NCBI GenBank assembly: GCA_023362775.1
Contig: JALMGJ010000001.1
Location: 67,149,501-67,213,500 of the forward strand
Direction of reading: 5' to 3'
DNA: 64,000 nt
DNA from: Charina bottae
Taxonomy: Eukaryota > Chordata > Lepidosauria > Squamata > Charinaidae
The stretch's first letter is position 1, and every line of letters begins with the position of its first letter. A program made the translations under genes and the position numbers. Below are positions 24,566 to 36,705 of this stretch, one piece after another. The notes beneath the pieces are model-generated. The model saw only the letters and a program-made list of their open reading frames with translations. It was not told where the DNA came from and made no database searches.

Positions 24566-24640
24566 GAGGGACCGCCCAGGGTCCCTCCTTGCGGGGGAGA
24601 TGGGCGGGATATAAATATGTTTATAAAAATAAATAAAAAG
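24566..24640 (+). mobile_element. 3' tip of a CR1-L3/L2-type LINE
   Basis: ACCGCCCAGGGTCCCTCC, GGGGGAGATGGGCGGGATAT and an A/T tail match the family 3' end. Confidence 0.65.
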
Positions 24641-24679
24641 TTGTTACCCATGATTGAAATAAATGTGATCAGCCTATCA

Positions 24680-24792
24680 TTTCTCAACCTCAGCAACTCT
24701 AAGATATGTAGATTCCAACTCCCATGCTGGCTGGAGAATTCTGGGAGTTGAAGTCCACACATCTTAAAGTTGCTGAGGTTGAGAAACACTGG
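24680..24792. mobile_element. Short hAT-type MITE (TTTCTCAACC ends)
   Basis: The inverted halves begin TTTCTCAACCTCAGCAACT at the left and, from the other side, CAGTGTTTCTCAACCTCAGC. The two arms are near-complementary over most of the length (ATTCCAACTCCCA with TGGGAGTTGAAGT). The flanking 8-mers match only partly, so the duplication is not established. Confidence 0.6.
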
Positions 24793-25235
24793 CTTAACTC
24801 ACTGGAAAGTGTACTTTGCTCCCAAAGGTACAGTTAATACCTACTAAGAAGTAGATCACTTGAATTTCACTTTTTGATACAAATTTCATGGCCAAGGCTC
24901 CAACCTGCCATTTGAAAGCAAAATTTCACATTTCAATTGTCAGTGCAGAAAACAGTATTTTGTCAAATATCCGTGATCTGCACATCATTTGGACCCAGTT
25001 TGAAAGTTTCTTGCTTGAATTTTCTTGAACATTGTCTCCAATGTTTCTCATCCATTTCAGAGGAGGTTAGCCATCAAAGGCATTGATTTCAATAGGATAA
25101 ATGCAACCAAGCTCTTTCCCTGTACTGGGGTTCATGTTCTTTCCTTTTATGCTATCCTCTCAAAGAAGAATAAAAAGAACATTATCACTACAGCGAAATG
25201 TGCAGTACCTTTTGAAAGAACAGTTCCCTGCACAG

Positions 25236-25350
25236 AGAGAAGACAACTTCAGGTAGGAAGAGAACAAATGAGACTCACTTGCATTTTTCAGTTGTGTTCT
25301 ATTCATTGAACACTATAACTGATACAGATGTTAAAAAATTAAGACAAATT
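25236..25350 (+). repeat. Direct repeat, copy A
   Basis: A segment of about 115 bases including ACTTCAGGTAGGAAG and GAACACTATAACTGA recurs with few changes at 26138-26255. Confidence 0.7.
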
Positions 25351-25565
25351 AAGAAAGAGAGAGAAAAAGACGGTGCTAGAAAGAAAGTGCATATCCTTAC
25401 CAATAGCTTGTTTCTTCAGTACCACCCACAATGTGATTCCCAGAGTTTTAATGGAAGGGAATACAGTGCTTAGGAAAAATAGTTGCCCAACTCTAATTTT
25501 GAATTGCACCATGCTTGTTGTCCCAAACTTTATTAGATGCCAGATTAACAAATCATAGTTTAGCT

Positions 25566-25879
25566 CAGCCTTTCTCAACCTTTTGACCCTGGAGGAACCC
25601 TTGAAATATTTTTCAGGCCTCCGGGAACCCCTGCATATTCAGGCTCAAATATAGCCCAGAAGTTACAAAATTATTATATTCGTTTCAGGTGTAGGTCTGT
25701 ATACAGTATATGCATTAACAGTATTTTTAAACTAGAAATAAAGAATGAAACTTACCTCTTTAATGTGAAGTTGCCCGAATTTGAAATAATTTTTTAAATA
25801 AATCATGATCTCCCAGGGAACCCCTAGTGATCTCTTGCAGAACCCTAGGGTTCCACAGAACCCTGGTTGAGAAACCCTG
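25566..25879. mobile_element. hAT-type MITE, 314 bp
   Basis: Inverted ends CAGCCTTTCTCAACC and, from the other side, CAGGGTTTCTCAACC, flanked by a perfect 8-bp duplication GTTTAGCT (25558-25565 and 25880-25887). No transposase. The interior is AT-rich, unlike the GC-rich cores of the MITEs at 1192, 8980 and 21101. Confidence 0.85.
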
Positions 25880-26137
25880 GTTTAGCTTGTTGAAGTTTTA
25901 ATCTATAGGAAGCCACCAGGAAAATCTGCTCGTTTATTTGCCTTGCAAATAGAAATTACTTTGGATTTAGCAGATGATGGATTGCTGGAGCCCTAATGTA
26001 AGGCTCATTACTTAACACAAATCAAACATGCTTTGTTGGATAAGCAGCTCTTTTGATACACTTGAGTACCACCTAGTGTGCACTGTGGGTATGATATCAT
26101 TTTAATATTAAAACTTATAGGTACAACACTTCACACT

Positions 26138-26255
26138 GGAAGACAGCTTCAGGTAGGAAGGAAACAAATGAGACTCACTTGCATTTTTCAGCTGTGTTCT
26201 ATTTTTCACTGAACACTATAACTGACACAAATGTTTAAAAAATTAAGACAAATCA
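26138..26255 (+). repeat. Direct repeat, copy B
   Basis: Matches copy A at 25236-25350 with small substitutions and a short length difference near its centre. The hAT MITE at 25566-25879 lies between the two copies. Confidence 0.7.
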
Positions 26256-27526
26256 AACACACAGTTTGTGGCTTAACCATCACCCCCTCTTTTGCTTTAT
26301 CTTCTTGCCTGAACAAAAAAACTTGTACTTCTTGTGATCCTGAATTTTGCTACTAAATTTGTGTTCTAATATAAATTTCACTTTTTCCCTTGCAATCGGG
26401 TTACTTTTGCTTTGTATGACTCTCCTCCCTTCTCTGTCATCCTGCCACCTTCAGAATTTGGATTGGTACAAGAATAAGAGACAATATGTTCTAAAAAGGA
26501 AGAGGGGAATTTTGGAAATGAATTTCTGCAGAACCATTTCCTTAGAGACAGAAAGACAGCAGTTACCTTTGCATTACAAATTAATGCGTTTACCTTTTCT
26601 CTTCTGAATTCCAGCCTGAAAGGACAATATTTTCTAGGGGCCCATGCTTAAAAAGCATAAAAATCAGTCACTCAGAATATTCTCTGAAGCCTACAGCAAA
26701 ACGTGTCAACCACTATTTGTATAAATAACATTATCAGAAATGTGTTCATTTGTCTACTTTCACTCTTGCCATAGCATGGAAGTCACCTCAACGTAGTAAG
26801 TCATCTCATTGCAAAAGAAAGAATACGCAAGATCAGTCATGATATGAGTTATACACTCCTGTGACTTGTGAAGGTAAAGCAGTAGTAGTATGTTAGACGT
26901 TTGCCTACCAGCTGCTTTCCTCAATAATTGTACCATGCTTGCATGTTGTCATGGCTGCTGGATTTGGGAGTGGGAAATATAAATTCTAAATAATGTATGC
27001 AGGAAGTGATAACCTCTGGGAAACAAAACTATTAGCTTTGGGGAGGTCACAGCTAGCTTGAGTCAAGGAGACAGAACATGAGATGAGGCAAGAGTTCCTG
27101 TTAATGGGGAAATGGGATGCCCCTGAGGAAAGTTCCAGCTTGACTCTCCTTTCTAATAAAATACAGTAGAGCTAGAAATACATTGACTTAGGGCTGATCC
27201 ACACTTCCTGCTTGCCTCTATTCAAGGGCAGGCCATCTACAATTTTGGGAAGGCAGGAAAGGATGGCATTCTCCTCAGCCAGCCCCAAGACTGCTGGGAA
27301 GGTGATCGCTTTTCTGGCTCCATGTTAAAAGTAGGGTTTTGCCTCTCTGCTTGTAAAGTGGGGCAGTCTGGCCCACCTGCAGTGCTTCACTTCATGCTTC
27401 ACAAATGCCCTCATTCTGACTGGCTGGGATCCCTTGTTCCTGCTCTCTGCCTTTGATGCATTTCATACCAGGTTACTGATGGTCTTCCATGAAAGGCTGG
27501 TATTTTTAACAGGTTCAGCAGTGGAA
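26256..27526. other. Single-copy DNA, no gene seen
   Basis: No coding sequence or clear repeat recognised. Confidence 0.5.
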
Positions 27527-27925
27527 TGGTGTTGGGGTTTGTATATACCCAGGAATTTAGAGATAGATAAATTATACTGGAGAGGCTTGATATCTAGGTG
27601 AGAGGGGAATTATTCTGCAAGTCACCCAATTAGCAGCGATTGTTGTAGGGATGATGTGGCAGTGTATGACTCATACTACAGGTGCTAATAGTTTAGTTGG
27701 GTGTGGCAGATGATGAGAGTGACCTATAACGTGATTGGTCAGTTTATGTATATAAGCAGAGGAGTCTGGTGTTCTTTCTTCTCGTTGCTGATTGAAACTT
27801 CTCATCGCTGTATTGCTGTATCATTTGTTACTGCTGTTGGATGTATTTGGACTACGTATGTATATAAAGTAAATAGGCTATTTTATCTAATCTCTGTTTG
27901 AGCGTCTATTTACTGCATAGAATGT
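27527..27925 (+). mobile_element. Possible solo LTR
   Basis: About 400 bases beginning near TGTTGGGGTTTGTATATACC and ending near TTTACTGCA. It contains a TATA-like TATATAAGC near 27750 followed by an R/U5-like stretch. GAATG occurs just outside both ends, a possible 5-bp duplication, but it does not abut TG...CA exactly. No internal retroviral sequence is present. Low confidence: it could be ordinary AT-rich DNA. Confidence 0.3.
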
Positions 27926-29389
27926 GGATCCCTGGTGTCTTGGAAAAAGTAGCAGGCCGTCCTACGGTGCACACTCTGACAAATGGTGAAATACTCTCTC
28001 TCTTTAGCTGGGTGAAATTGACCAGAGTTTTCCCCAGTTTCCTTTGCAGCTCAACTGAGAGGAAGAACTGTAAAACCGTTATCCGTTTTCCTCCCACCAG
28101 GGCTCGAAGGACATGCCCACAGAAGCAAAAGTAACTTGTGCTTGCTTCCCTTGCATGGGTGGGAGGGGAAAAGCAGCCATCAGGTGCAAAATGGTGCTCT
28201 AAGCCTAAACCTATCATAGTCTCCAATTTGTTCTTAGATGTGATTTATGTGCCCTTTCATAGTCCTTCTCCCAAAGTCTCCATAAAAGGCGCTGTTTGCA
28301 CAGAGTAACCATAAAAAATCTTTCTTCCAGCTATTGACCAATGATTGTGGCCCTGCAAGTTTATTTAGCTCTTTCCCAGTTGGTGCAACGTGCCAATGAT
28401 TTCTGAATCATTCATAATTCAATCTATAATTTTTTAAAAGAGAACTTCTGAAAAACAGGTGTTCCTATTGGATTAAATTGTTCCAAGTAAATGAATTAGA
28501 TTCACATAACACAGGTTTGTGGATTTCTTCCTCTTTTGCAGGTAATAAAAGAATCTCAGGAAATGTTTTTGGGGTGAAGGGTGGGAAGGAGAGGCCTCTT
28601 GAAATTTCTGAAGTGGCTGATGGAGTTCTTTTCTTTCTTTTACTTTTAAAAAAAGCACGTACTTTTGTAGTAACACACGGACCCTGCCTCCTTATTTTCT
28701 TTACAGGAACAATCATCTGACCATTAGGGGTATACAAAAAAGTTTGTCCCCAAGTATTCTGAGTTCCAAAGAAGACGTGTATATTTTGGAAGTTTCATCT
28801 CATGGTCTGAGCAAAACCCTTGAAACATTTGGGATTTTGTTTTGGCAGAGCATAGGCAACAAAAATACACTTCTGTTTCATGCAGAACCCTCTGCCAACT
28901 GGGATTACAAGTCATGTGATTATTTGTTGCAAGACAGTAGAGGAGGAAAGGGAGGCTCCATACTACTGTGAGTGAAGGATTGCACAGGGTTTTTAGACAA
29001 AAGAAAGAATAAAATAATTCTCTTTCATACACACACACACACACACACACACACAGAAGGAACTTGCACCTCTACTTGTTCTTCTTCCCTTCTTGACTCA
29101 TTCTCACCAACCTTCACAAAATGGATGAATTTTAAAAAAGCAAGTACTTTGGAACAGGAGTTGACTCAAATGCTCTTTCACTGGCCCTGAACTACAGCTT
29201 GTATCCCCATGTCAGCCTCAGGACTGAGATCAATATTCTGAATTAACATACCTATCAAAGAAGTTGAATCTGGGCAGAGAAAGAAAAAAAAGTGAGAGTC
29301 TGGGAGGGAAGATTTTGTGAAAGCCATGGTGAAGAAGGCTACAGTCCACAAAAAATCCTCTGTACTTACTATGAATAAAAAAGACATTA
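27926..29389. other. Single-copy DNA with a (CA)n tract
   Basis: A (CA)n microsatellite of about 28 bases lies at 29027-29055. No gene is recognised. Confidence 0.5.
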
Positions 29390-29402
29390 TATATTATATA
29401 TT

Positions 29403-29727
29403 GCAAAGGGCAAGATGGCTCAGTGGTTAAGACACCAGGCTTGTCGATCGGAAGGTCGGTGGTTCGAGACCCGAGCACCGCATGACGGAGTGAGCTCCCG
29501 CATTCGCCCCAGCTCTTGCCAACCTAGCAATTCGAAAGCATGCAAATGCAAGTAGATAAATTGGTACCACTTCGGTGGGATGGTAACAGCGTTCTGCACA
29601 CGTCATGCCAGCCACATGACTGCGGAAACGTCTTCGGACAGTGCTGGGTCTTTGGCTAAGAAACGGAGATGAGCACCGCCCCCTAGAGTTGGACACGACT
29701 GTGCAAGGGAAAACCTTTACCTTTACC
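29403..29727 (+). mobile_element. tRNA-derived SINE (GGTAAA-tailed family), copy 3
   Basis: Plus-strand copy. The tRNA head has GGCTCAGTGGTTAAGAC (A box) and GGTTCGAGACC (B box), then the body, then CCTTTACCTTTACC. It is flanked by a perfect 13-bp duplication TATATTATATATT (29390-29402 and 29728-29740). Full length and the best reference copy in this window. Confidence 0.88.
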
Positions 29728-29779
29728 TATATTATATATTATTACTGATAATGCCACTCATTAACTACATGCATGTATA

Positions 29780-30290
29780 TACCCTTTCAGGGACCCCGTG
29801 AGGGCAATAGATGTACTGTATGAACAGCTTGGCTAACTGTTGGGCTGAAGGTAATCCCTTACAAGGGACAAAATGAGCTTGTTTGGAGAATAAATCCATT
29901 ACGACCCAAATTACAGTTTTCTTTTTACTTTCAGGCAGATCAACTATAAAATCTATGGCAATTTGTTTTCAGGGTTGTGACGGGTTAGCCACAGGCTGCA
30001 AAAGTCCTACTGGCTTCCCTGTAGGTTTTTTCGCTGTGGTACAAATGGGGAAAGTGGTTACATAGTCTTTCACATCCTTCCTCAAAGAGGGCCACCAAAA
30101 CTCTCTCCCCATTAAATGCAATGTCTTTACGAATCCGAAATGGCCAGCTGTTTTTGCGTTGTGGCACCTCTCAAATACTTGCTTCCTTAAATTAGATGGG
30201 ATGTATAATTTATCCCCATACCACCACAGTCCTTGATTTTTGACTAATCCTAGCTTGTTTTGCTTTAACCACTCATCCTGTTGCAATTCA
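29780..30290 (-). pseudogene. Gypsy integrase remnant (zinc-binding domain and start of catalytic core)
   Basis: The minus-strand frame 30286-29969 shows an integrase zinc-binding domain: RCHNAKTAGHFG supplies the histidines. Only one cysteine remains at the second site (FPICTTAK), where family members usually have CxxC. The core continues to 29780 with VVMDLFSKQAHFVPC and PHGVPERV, typical of Gypsy integrases. The catalytic DDE set is incomplete because of truncation. Not functional. Confidence 0.75.
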
Positions 30291-30636
30291 GATCATAATG
30301 TTTTTGTTAACTCTGTTTCAAATGGAATGGCACGTCCCCCCTTCTGGCTTCGGGTAACTGCCACTTTCCCTTCTTGGACCTGATTAGGAGTTTGTTCAAC
30401 CCCGGTTGGCTTTTTAGGTTCATCTGGATTTACATTTAACTGTTGGGGGGTTGATACATTGATACATTACAGTATCAATTATTTCTTCCAGTTGTCTGTT
30501 ATGTTGGGGTAATAGAGATAGAGCGTCAGCTAAAAAGCTTTTTCCTCCCCATCCAAAGTCTTGAGGCTAACTCTCACTTGCATTGTGGGGCAATCTCCAC
30601 TCACCAGATTGGAAAATGCCTGTCCTCCGGCGCACT

Positions 30637-31200
30637 TCAGGACAGGCAACTGGAGTTTCCTGCCGGCATAAATTCCTCGTCAATAGAGCCGCTTTCACCC
30701 TCAAGTGGCTCTCGGGTTTTCTTCTCTTCAATCATGGTAGCCGCCCCTTTGCGTTTATGAGGTCCCGGTTTGCTACTCTTCTCTTCTGATTTCTTCTTCA
30801 TGGGAACTGTGGCTTGTGGACAGTTGCTGATGCGATGGCCCTCTTTTCCACATTTAGCTTCTGTGCCCTTCATCTGTTGTAAAATCTGATCTACCATGAT
30901 CTTGATGGAGGCCACTTGTCGACTTACTGTCTCCAGTTCATAATCCACACGAGACATTTTGCTCTCTAGTGAAGCCACTCTCTGCCCCTGCAATACTCAT
31001 TTCTTCATTGCCTTTCGGCTCGCCTCACCTCCCATGCTGCCTCCGATCCGCAGGGACCAACTTGCTGCCTGCTTTGGCGTCTTAGGTTGAGGTTTGCCTA
31101 TCGGGTCCAATTCCTCCATCTCTGGCTCCGGTTCCAATTTATTTTTCTGTCGAGTACCTTTAGCTTTGAATTTCAGCTTCTTCTCTTTCTTCTGAGTCAC
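30637..31200 (-). pseudogene. Gypsy gag remnant
   Basis: Two open stretches (31200-30997 and 30993-30637) encode a lysine-rich leader, then a short heptad-like segment, then a zinc-knuckle relic KCGKEGHRISNCP. The first cysteine of the usual CCHC is absent, so the knuckle is probably dead. The position between LTR and integrase supports gag. The two stretches are separated by a stop at about 30994. Confidence 0.6.
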
Positions 31201-31403
31201 CCCTCCTTGGGATGCAGTGTCTTAGGAGGTTCCAGGCTGTTCATCCTGAACCTCTTATGTCTCAGCAATTGACTCCTCCATCAGTTTTCCCTCTGACATA
31301 CAGAGTGTTAGTCGGCTGCAATATTGATTCTCTGCCATAGGATTCTCCGCTACTGTTGTAGGGTCCTCGGGTAGAATCGACATACATTAATTTTGGGTCT
31401 TTC

Positions 31404-31798
31404 TGTGATGACCCTGAGTCAAAATCCCCAATATACACTTCTCAATGCTGTTCATTAGAATTGCAGAATAAGCTTTATTAAGGATACATGTAACTCAAAG
31501 CATTCTCAAAGACCTGAATGAGGATTCCCGCCAAAAGTCTAAAAATTGAAATCTCCCCTGCCCCCAAAGTGCCAGCCCACTCTTCAGTTCCCACTCCACA
31601 GCCAGCCCCCTCCTCGCTGCCTCTCGCAGGTACATGGCCTTGAAACTTGAAAAGACAGTCTCTAACAGTCTTGAGCGTTCGCTGGAATGTGCTCCCCCTC
31701 CCAAGTGCTGAAACTTTCTCCACAGCTGACACATATCTTGTTGCTTGTTCCCGACGCGTGTTAGTACTGTCAGGATTCGCATTCAAGCGATCCTGACA
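31404..31798 (-). repeat. LTR of the Gypsy element (5' LTR)
   Basis: On the minus strand it begins TGTCAGGATCGC and ends ...GGTCATCACA, so it has TG...CA limits, 395 bp. AATAAA on the minus strand is at 31479-31474. The start includes a 10-bp inverted repeat, CTGTCAGGAT (31767-31776) with ATCCTGACAG (31790-31799). Confidence 0.65.
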
Positions 31799-31825
31799 GT
31801 ATGCCACTGAATTTTTTAGACTTTA

Positions 31826-32003
31826 GTAAAGGTAAAGGTTCCCCCCGCACATTTGTGCAGTCATGTCCAACTCTAGAGGCCGGTGCTCATCTCCGTTTGT
31901 TAGCCGAAGAGCCAACATTGTCCAAAGACACTTCCACGGTCATGTGGCCGCATGACGCACGCGGAACGCTGTTACCTACCCACCGAAGTGGTACCTATTA
32001 ATC
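31826..32003 (-). mobile_element. tRNA-derived SINE (GGTAAA-tailed family), copy 4, head missing
   Basis: Contains the GGTAAAGG tail and the body up to ACCGAAGTGGTACCTATTAA, but lacks the tRNA head, so it is 5'-truncated. TAGTAAA occurs at both edges, a possible short duplication. Confidence 0.75.
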
Positions 32004-32004
32004 A

Positions 32005-32099
32005 TAGTAAAATACAATAAAAACATCCAGAATATGATAAAACTGCCCAGAGTCCCCTCCGGAATGGGGGGAGATGGGCGGTGATATAAGTTGGAAATA

Positions 32100-32138
<39 letters not shown>

Positions 32139-32140
32139 AA
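32005..32140 (+). mobile_element. CR1-L3/L2-type LINE 3' end with (AATA)n
   Basis: ACTGCCCAGAGTCCCCTCC, GAGATGGGCGGTGATATAA and about 40 bases of (AATA)n, directly abutting the truncated SINE. Confidence 0.7.
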
Positions 32141-32179
32141 CATTGAAAACATACTAGTTAACAATAACACTAATTATAA

Positions 32180-33460
32180 TGCCCAGTGATGGAAAGTAGA
32201 CCTTGAGTAGTGATCACCATAATCATTTCCCAAGGGCCATTCAGAAAAGTTTGGTCTTTAAAAGCTCCAGAAGGCCATCAACAATGGAGCCAGTCTAATT
32301 TCTAGAGGGAGGATGTTTCAAAACTCAGGCACCTTGATAGAAAAGCAGAGCTTTCTGGCCTTAATGCACCTCATCTCACTAAAGCAAGTTATCACAAGCA
32401 GCTTCTCCCAAGAGAACCTCCTCAGATAGATAGAAATAGTTGGAGTAGGCAGTCCTGTAAGTATTTTGGTGCCAAGCCATATATGGCTTTCTAATCTAGC
32501 ATTTTGCATTGTACCAGAAACCTATCAGCAACCAATGCGAGGCCTACAAAATAGGTGTAATATGTTTATAGTTATCAATGCCAGGCAGCAAGTGGGCTTC
32601 TGCATTTTGAGCCAACTGCAGTTTTTGGGTGGTCTTCAAGGGCATCCCCCATATAGAATCCCCATTGCAGAAATTCTACTGAGTGATGAAAGGGGCGTGA
32701 ATTAGTACAGCCAGATCCTCTCACAGAAATATAGAACCGTAGAGTTGGGAAGGTTCACAAGGATCATCTAGTTCAACCTCAGCAAAAAACCAATTGAATG
32801 ATCCATGAGAGGTGGCTGTCCACCCTCATCTTAAAAATCTCCAGAGATGGGTAACCCACAACCTCCATAGATAGGCTTACCATCAAAGAGTTTTCCCTTA
32901 TAATTAAATGAAATCTAATTAGCTGCAACTCATATTTGCTATTTCTGGTCCTAGTTTATGTGGCCATGGAAAATAGTTCTTGGCCATTTTCTTTGTAGCT
33001 TCCCTTTATCTACCTGTACACAGCTATCATGTCTACCCAAGTCTTCTTTTTTTTCAGATTGATATCCATTCAGCCTCTTCTCATAGGGCTGGCCCTCAAA
33101 TCTCTGTGTCATCTTTGCTGCCTACCTCTGAACCAATATCCTTCTAGAAATGTGGTGCCTAGAATACTACTCAGTATTCCAAGTGAGGTCTCACCAGTGC
33201 TAAATATAAAGAATAATGACTTCACCTGTCTTTGATATGATGATTCTTCTGATGTAGCCCAGAACTGTGTTAGTTCTCCTAGCAGCTCCCTTACACGTCC
33301 ATTCCAGGAAGGGCCACAATTGCTGCATCAGATGAAGTTGGACAAAGGTTCTCTTGGTTATGGTCTTATTTTGCCCACTGTGCAGGAGCTATGAGTCCAT
33401 GAGGACTCCCAAGTCACAGACTTGTTCCCTGAGGAGCAGTGCCAGCCCTTTGAAAGACAA
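32180..33460 (-). mobile_element. Old L2/L3-type LINE, split by a CR1 insertion
   Basis: The left part (32180-32720) contains diverged matches to the RT C-terminal region of the long copy, for example GGTCTTCAAGGGCATCCCCC against the counterpart TTCTTCAAGGGTAGCCCCAT near 40220. The right part (about 33290-33460) contains GAGTCCATGAGGACTCCCAA, matching GAGTCCAAGAGGACCCCCAA near 40395. The stretch between them is a CR1. Coding frames are destroyed. Confidence 0.55.
32727..33290 (-). mobile_element. Old CR1 LINE 3' fragment
   Basis: Starts AGAAATATAGAACCGTAGAG and continues GGATCATCTAGTTCAACCTC, the reverse of the well-known CR1 3' end (GATCATCTAGTCCAACC next to ATTCTATG-like units). It then runs through GTATTCCAAGTGAGGTCTCA and ACCAGTGC, also typical CR1. 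No intact frame. Confidence 0.7.
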
Positions 33461-35040
33461 CACTAGAGCTAGTAGTAGGAGTGAGACACATGCACATACA
33501 GTATATGTACATAGACTCTAGTTTGCATCAGCATTCTTTCAAAAATAATGGATAAAGAAAGATGGAATTCATATCCTTGCAGATTAACTGTGCTTTAGGT
33601 CAAACTTTATACTGAAATTCAACTTGGAACCTGTGTGAATAAGCCACATAGTGACTTATCAGTATTTTTTCTACATGTCTTTTGGATGTCTTTGTCTTGA
33701 AATTGCTCCTGATCTGACCAGACAGAACAAGAGCAATTAAATAAGTCACTTGTTCTGCTGGGAAAACCAGCTTTGCTGAATAACGCCACTTGCCTGGCGT
33801 TAATTAGCACTTTTTCCTCTCAAAGTCTTGACACCATCTCACAAACAACTGTTAAGCCCCTAGAGCCTCAATTCTGTCACTTGCTTTGCAGCGGATGCAA
33901 ATCTTCTTTTCTTTTCTTATTAGCAAAATAACATTGGGGTGCTTTTTTGTGTGCGTGTTTAAGTCAGGCAAGTAACCTTTCTTTGACTGGTGCAGCACAT
34001 GAGACACTTCCTGGCCCTTACCCATGGTGCCATTTCTCCTCTATGTTCCATTTTTTTCCAGACTACTTTTATTATTTTGTTAGGCGTGATTGCAGTGCCT
34101 GTAGTCTGCTGAGTTATGTGTATTACACACTTGTGATATGATTCTTAATGATGGGAATGGCTTCACTGGTTTGCTTCCATCTCCTCCTTTGACTTATTGA
34201 GGACCCTGGATTCTTCCCTCTTCCTACTTCTAATCTCTCTCTCCAGCTTCTGTTTCTTTTCCCTGCTCCTTTCTTGTGGGAAATTGGATTTTGGGGCTGC
34301 CTCTCAATGCTTCGTCTAAAAGACAGAGCAGCCTATCCGCAAGTGGGGATCAGTCTGATGCTCCCTTCTTGAATGGGTCTCTCCTTCCAGTGCCACAAAG
34401 AAGCATGACGACTGCTGAGCAGGGAAGAGAAGAAAAAGACAAATTCAAGGAACAAAAGGCTAATTTCTTAAGAAGAGGTTCAAGAATCTGAAGGAGTCAG
34501 GCAGTTTGCTTTGAACTCATCTGGGGAAAAGAGATTTGCAGGCAGAGAACCAGTTATTCTGTATCTTGCAGCTGTTCTTTTCTGGGCTCCTGCTGAACTG
34601 GGAAACTATGAACGGTCTCACAATTTATCTTTCAGCTTGTGTTTCTGTGCAGCTAGGAAGGTACATGCCAGATCTGGGTTCAGATCTGCTTACAAAATGA
34701 ATTAAACTTCCCTGGAAATCAATCAGTGCTATCACTGGGCACCTACCACTGCACTTCTTCCTGAGTCTGAGGAGCCGGCTCCCTGTGAGAACTCTCAAGC
34801 CGGAATGCCCCCCCACTCCTGGGACTTCCAGTAAGCAAAAGGTCCAACTTCTAATTCTGAACAGGCAAAAACAACCTTATTGCTTGAATTAGACTAAAAG
34901 AAATAGAGAGACAGTATAAAACAGAAATAACTTTAAACAACAGTAAGCTATTGAATACAAGGGGATGAATCTCCTTGTGTCCTACAGAGAGCAACTGAAC
35001 TGTTTCCTTTAAAAGCATAGTACATATTTAAGCAATCTGA
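33461..35040. other. Single-copy DNA, no gene seen
   Basis: No coding sequence or clear repeat is recognised. Confidence 0.5.
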
Positions 35041-35560
<520 letters not shown>

Positions 35561-36705
35561 GAAATATGCTCAGTGCAATATGAGCTGTGCTATGAAAAAG
35601 TCTCATGTGGCAGCTTTGCCTGGATCGAATTCCTTCTTGATTCTTGTTTTTTTTTTGTCCGCCAAAAAGTTATTGCCCACTAATGTGTTTCATGCACCAA
35701 TCAGTTATGTCTGCTTATTTCAGCTGCCTCATGCTTTTTTCCACACTGAATTGGTTGGGGTTAGGGCTAGGGTTATTGACGGTTATATCTGTAAATTTAT
35801 GCTCCCACACAGTAATCCACAAGGAGGATATCACCCCCATTGATTATGTCCATGGTGGGCAAACACTTTTTGGACATAAGATTTCAACACTAATGATGGG
35901 CAAAAAAGGAATAAGAGCCCCCTTCTCCTCTTCCCAGCTCTTCAAGCCTTGATCCTCCCTCAGCCGATTCATTGTTCGATTTCTTCACAGATGAAACTTG
36001 CCAGCATCCCTCCCTCCCTCTCAGCCAAGCTGCCAACCAATGCTCCAGATTCCTTTGCATCTTTCAAGCTGCCTTGTTAGTTGCAGGGAATGGAATTCCA
36101 TCTGGACAAAGTGCTGCAGGCTGAAAGGTCCCCTGCTTTCTCTCCTTTGCCTTCTGCTTACTCACAAGTACTCTTTCTTGTGAGTTTCTTGACTTAAAAA
36201 CTGTGTCTCTTATTCCTCTTTATTCTGCCCCTTTCTAGGCTAAGCTTTTCCTTTCTTCTTTTCTCTTCTTTTTCCTAGCCCTTACTGCAGGCTGAAGTTC
36301 TTCTCCTCTCTTTTATCCCCATAAATGTTTGTGTCTCTGTGCATTCATAGTGACACTTCTGATTTCCAGTTTTCTTGCCTCTCTACTCTTTGGAACAGAC
36401 CCCCTCCCTTGAAGAGATCTCCTAATTCTGGTTTCTTTACTGATTTCAAGCTGTCTGCCAAGCAGACACTTTGTGTCTCCTCTATATATCTTAACCATCT
36501 CCAGGACCCTATTTCCTCTACTTAAGACTTTTTCAGTTACAGAAAAAAAATATGCAAGCAGATTTTAGCACCCAAGTCAACTTCCTTACTTCTTAACTCT
36601 TCTACAACCAACAGGATTGCACCTAATTCTTATTAGCATAACTCCACCCACTTTTGTGTCACACTGCAACATAATCCCTTTCCCTTTAGCATCCAGGATG
36701 CCATA
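35561..36705. other. Single-copy DNA, no gene seen
   Basis: Pyrimidine-rich stretches around 36170-36320. No coding sequence recognised. Confidence 0.5.

Larger units (their letters stand above)
29780..31798 (-). mobile_element. Gypsy-type LTR retrotransposon, internally deleted, one LTR left
   Basis: Minus strand, right to left: an LTR (31798-31404), gag-like segments (31200-30637), then directly an integrase region (30290-29780). Protease, reverse transcriptase and RNase H are missing, and the element stops inside the integrase core at about 29780 without a second LTR. The spacing is too short for a complete pol, so a large internal deletion has occurred. It lies between two SINEs (29403-29727 and 31826-32003). 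Confidence 0.75.

Noticed and set aside
35753..35776. TTAGGG-like interstitial telomere repeat (GGGGTTAGGGCTAGGGTTAT)
   Set aside because: Only about three degenerate units; too short to support an interstitial telomeric site.
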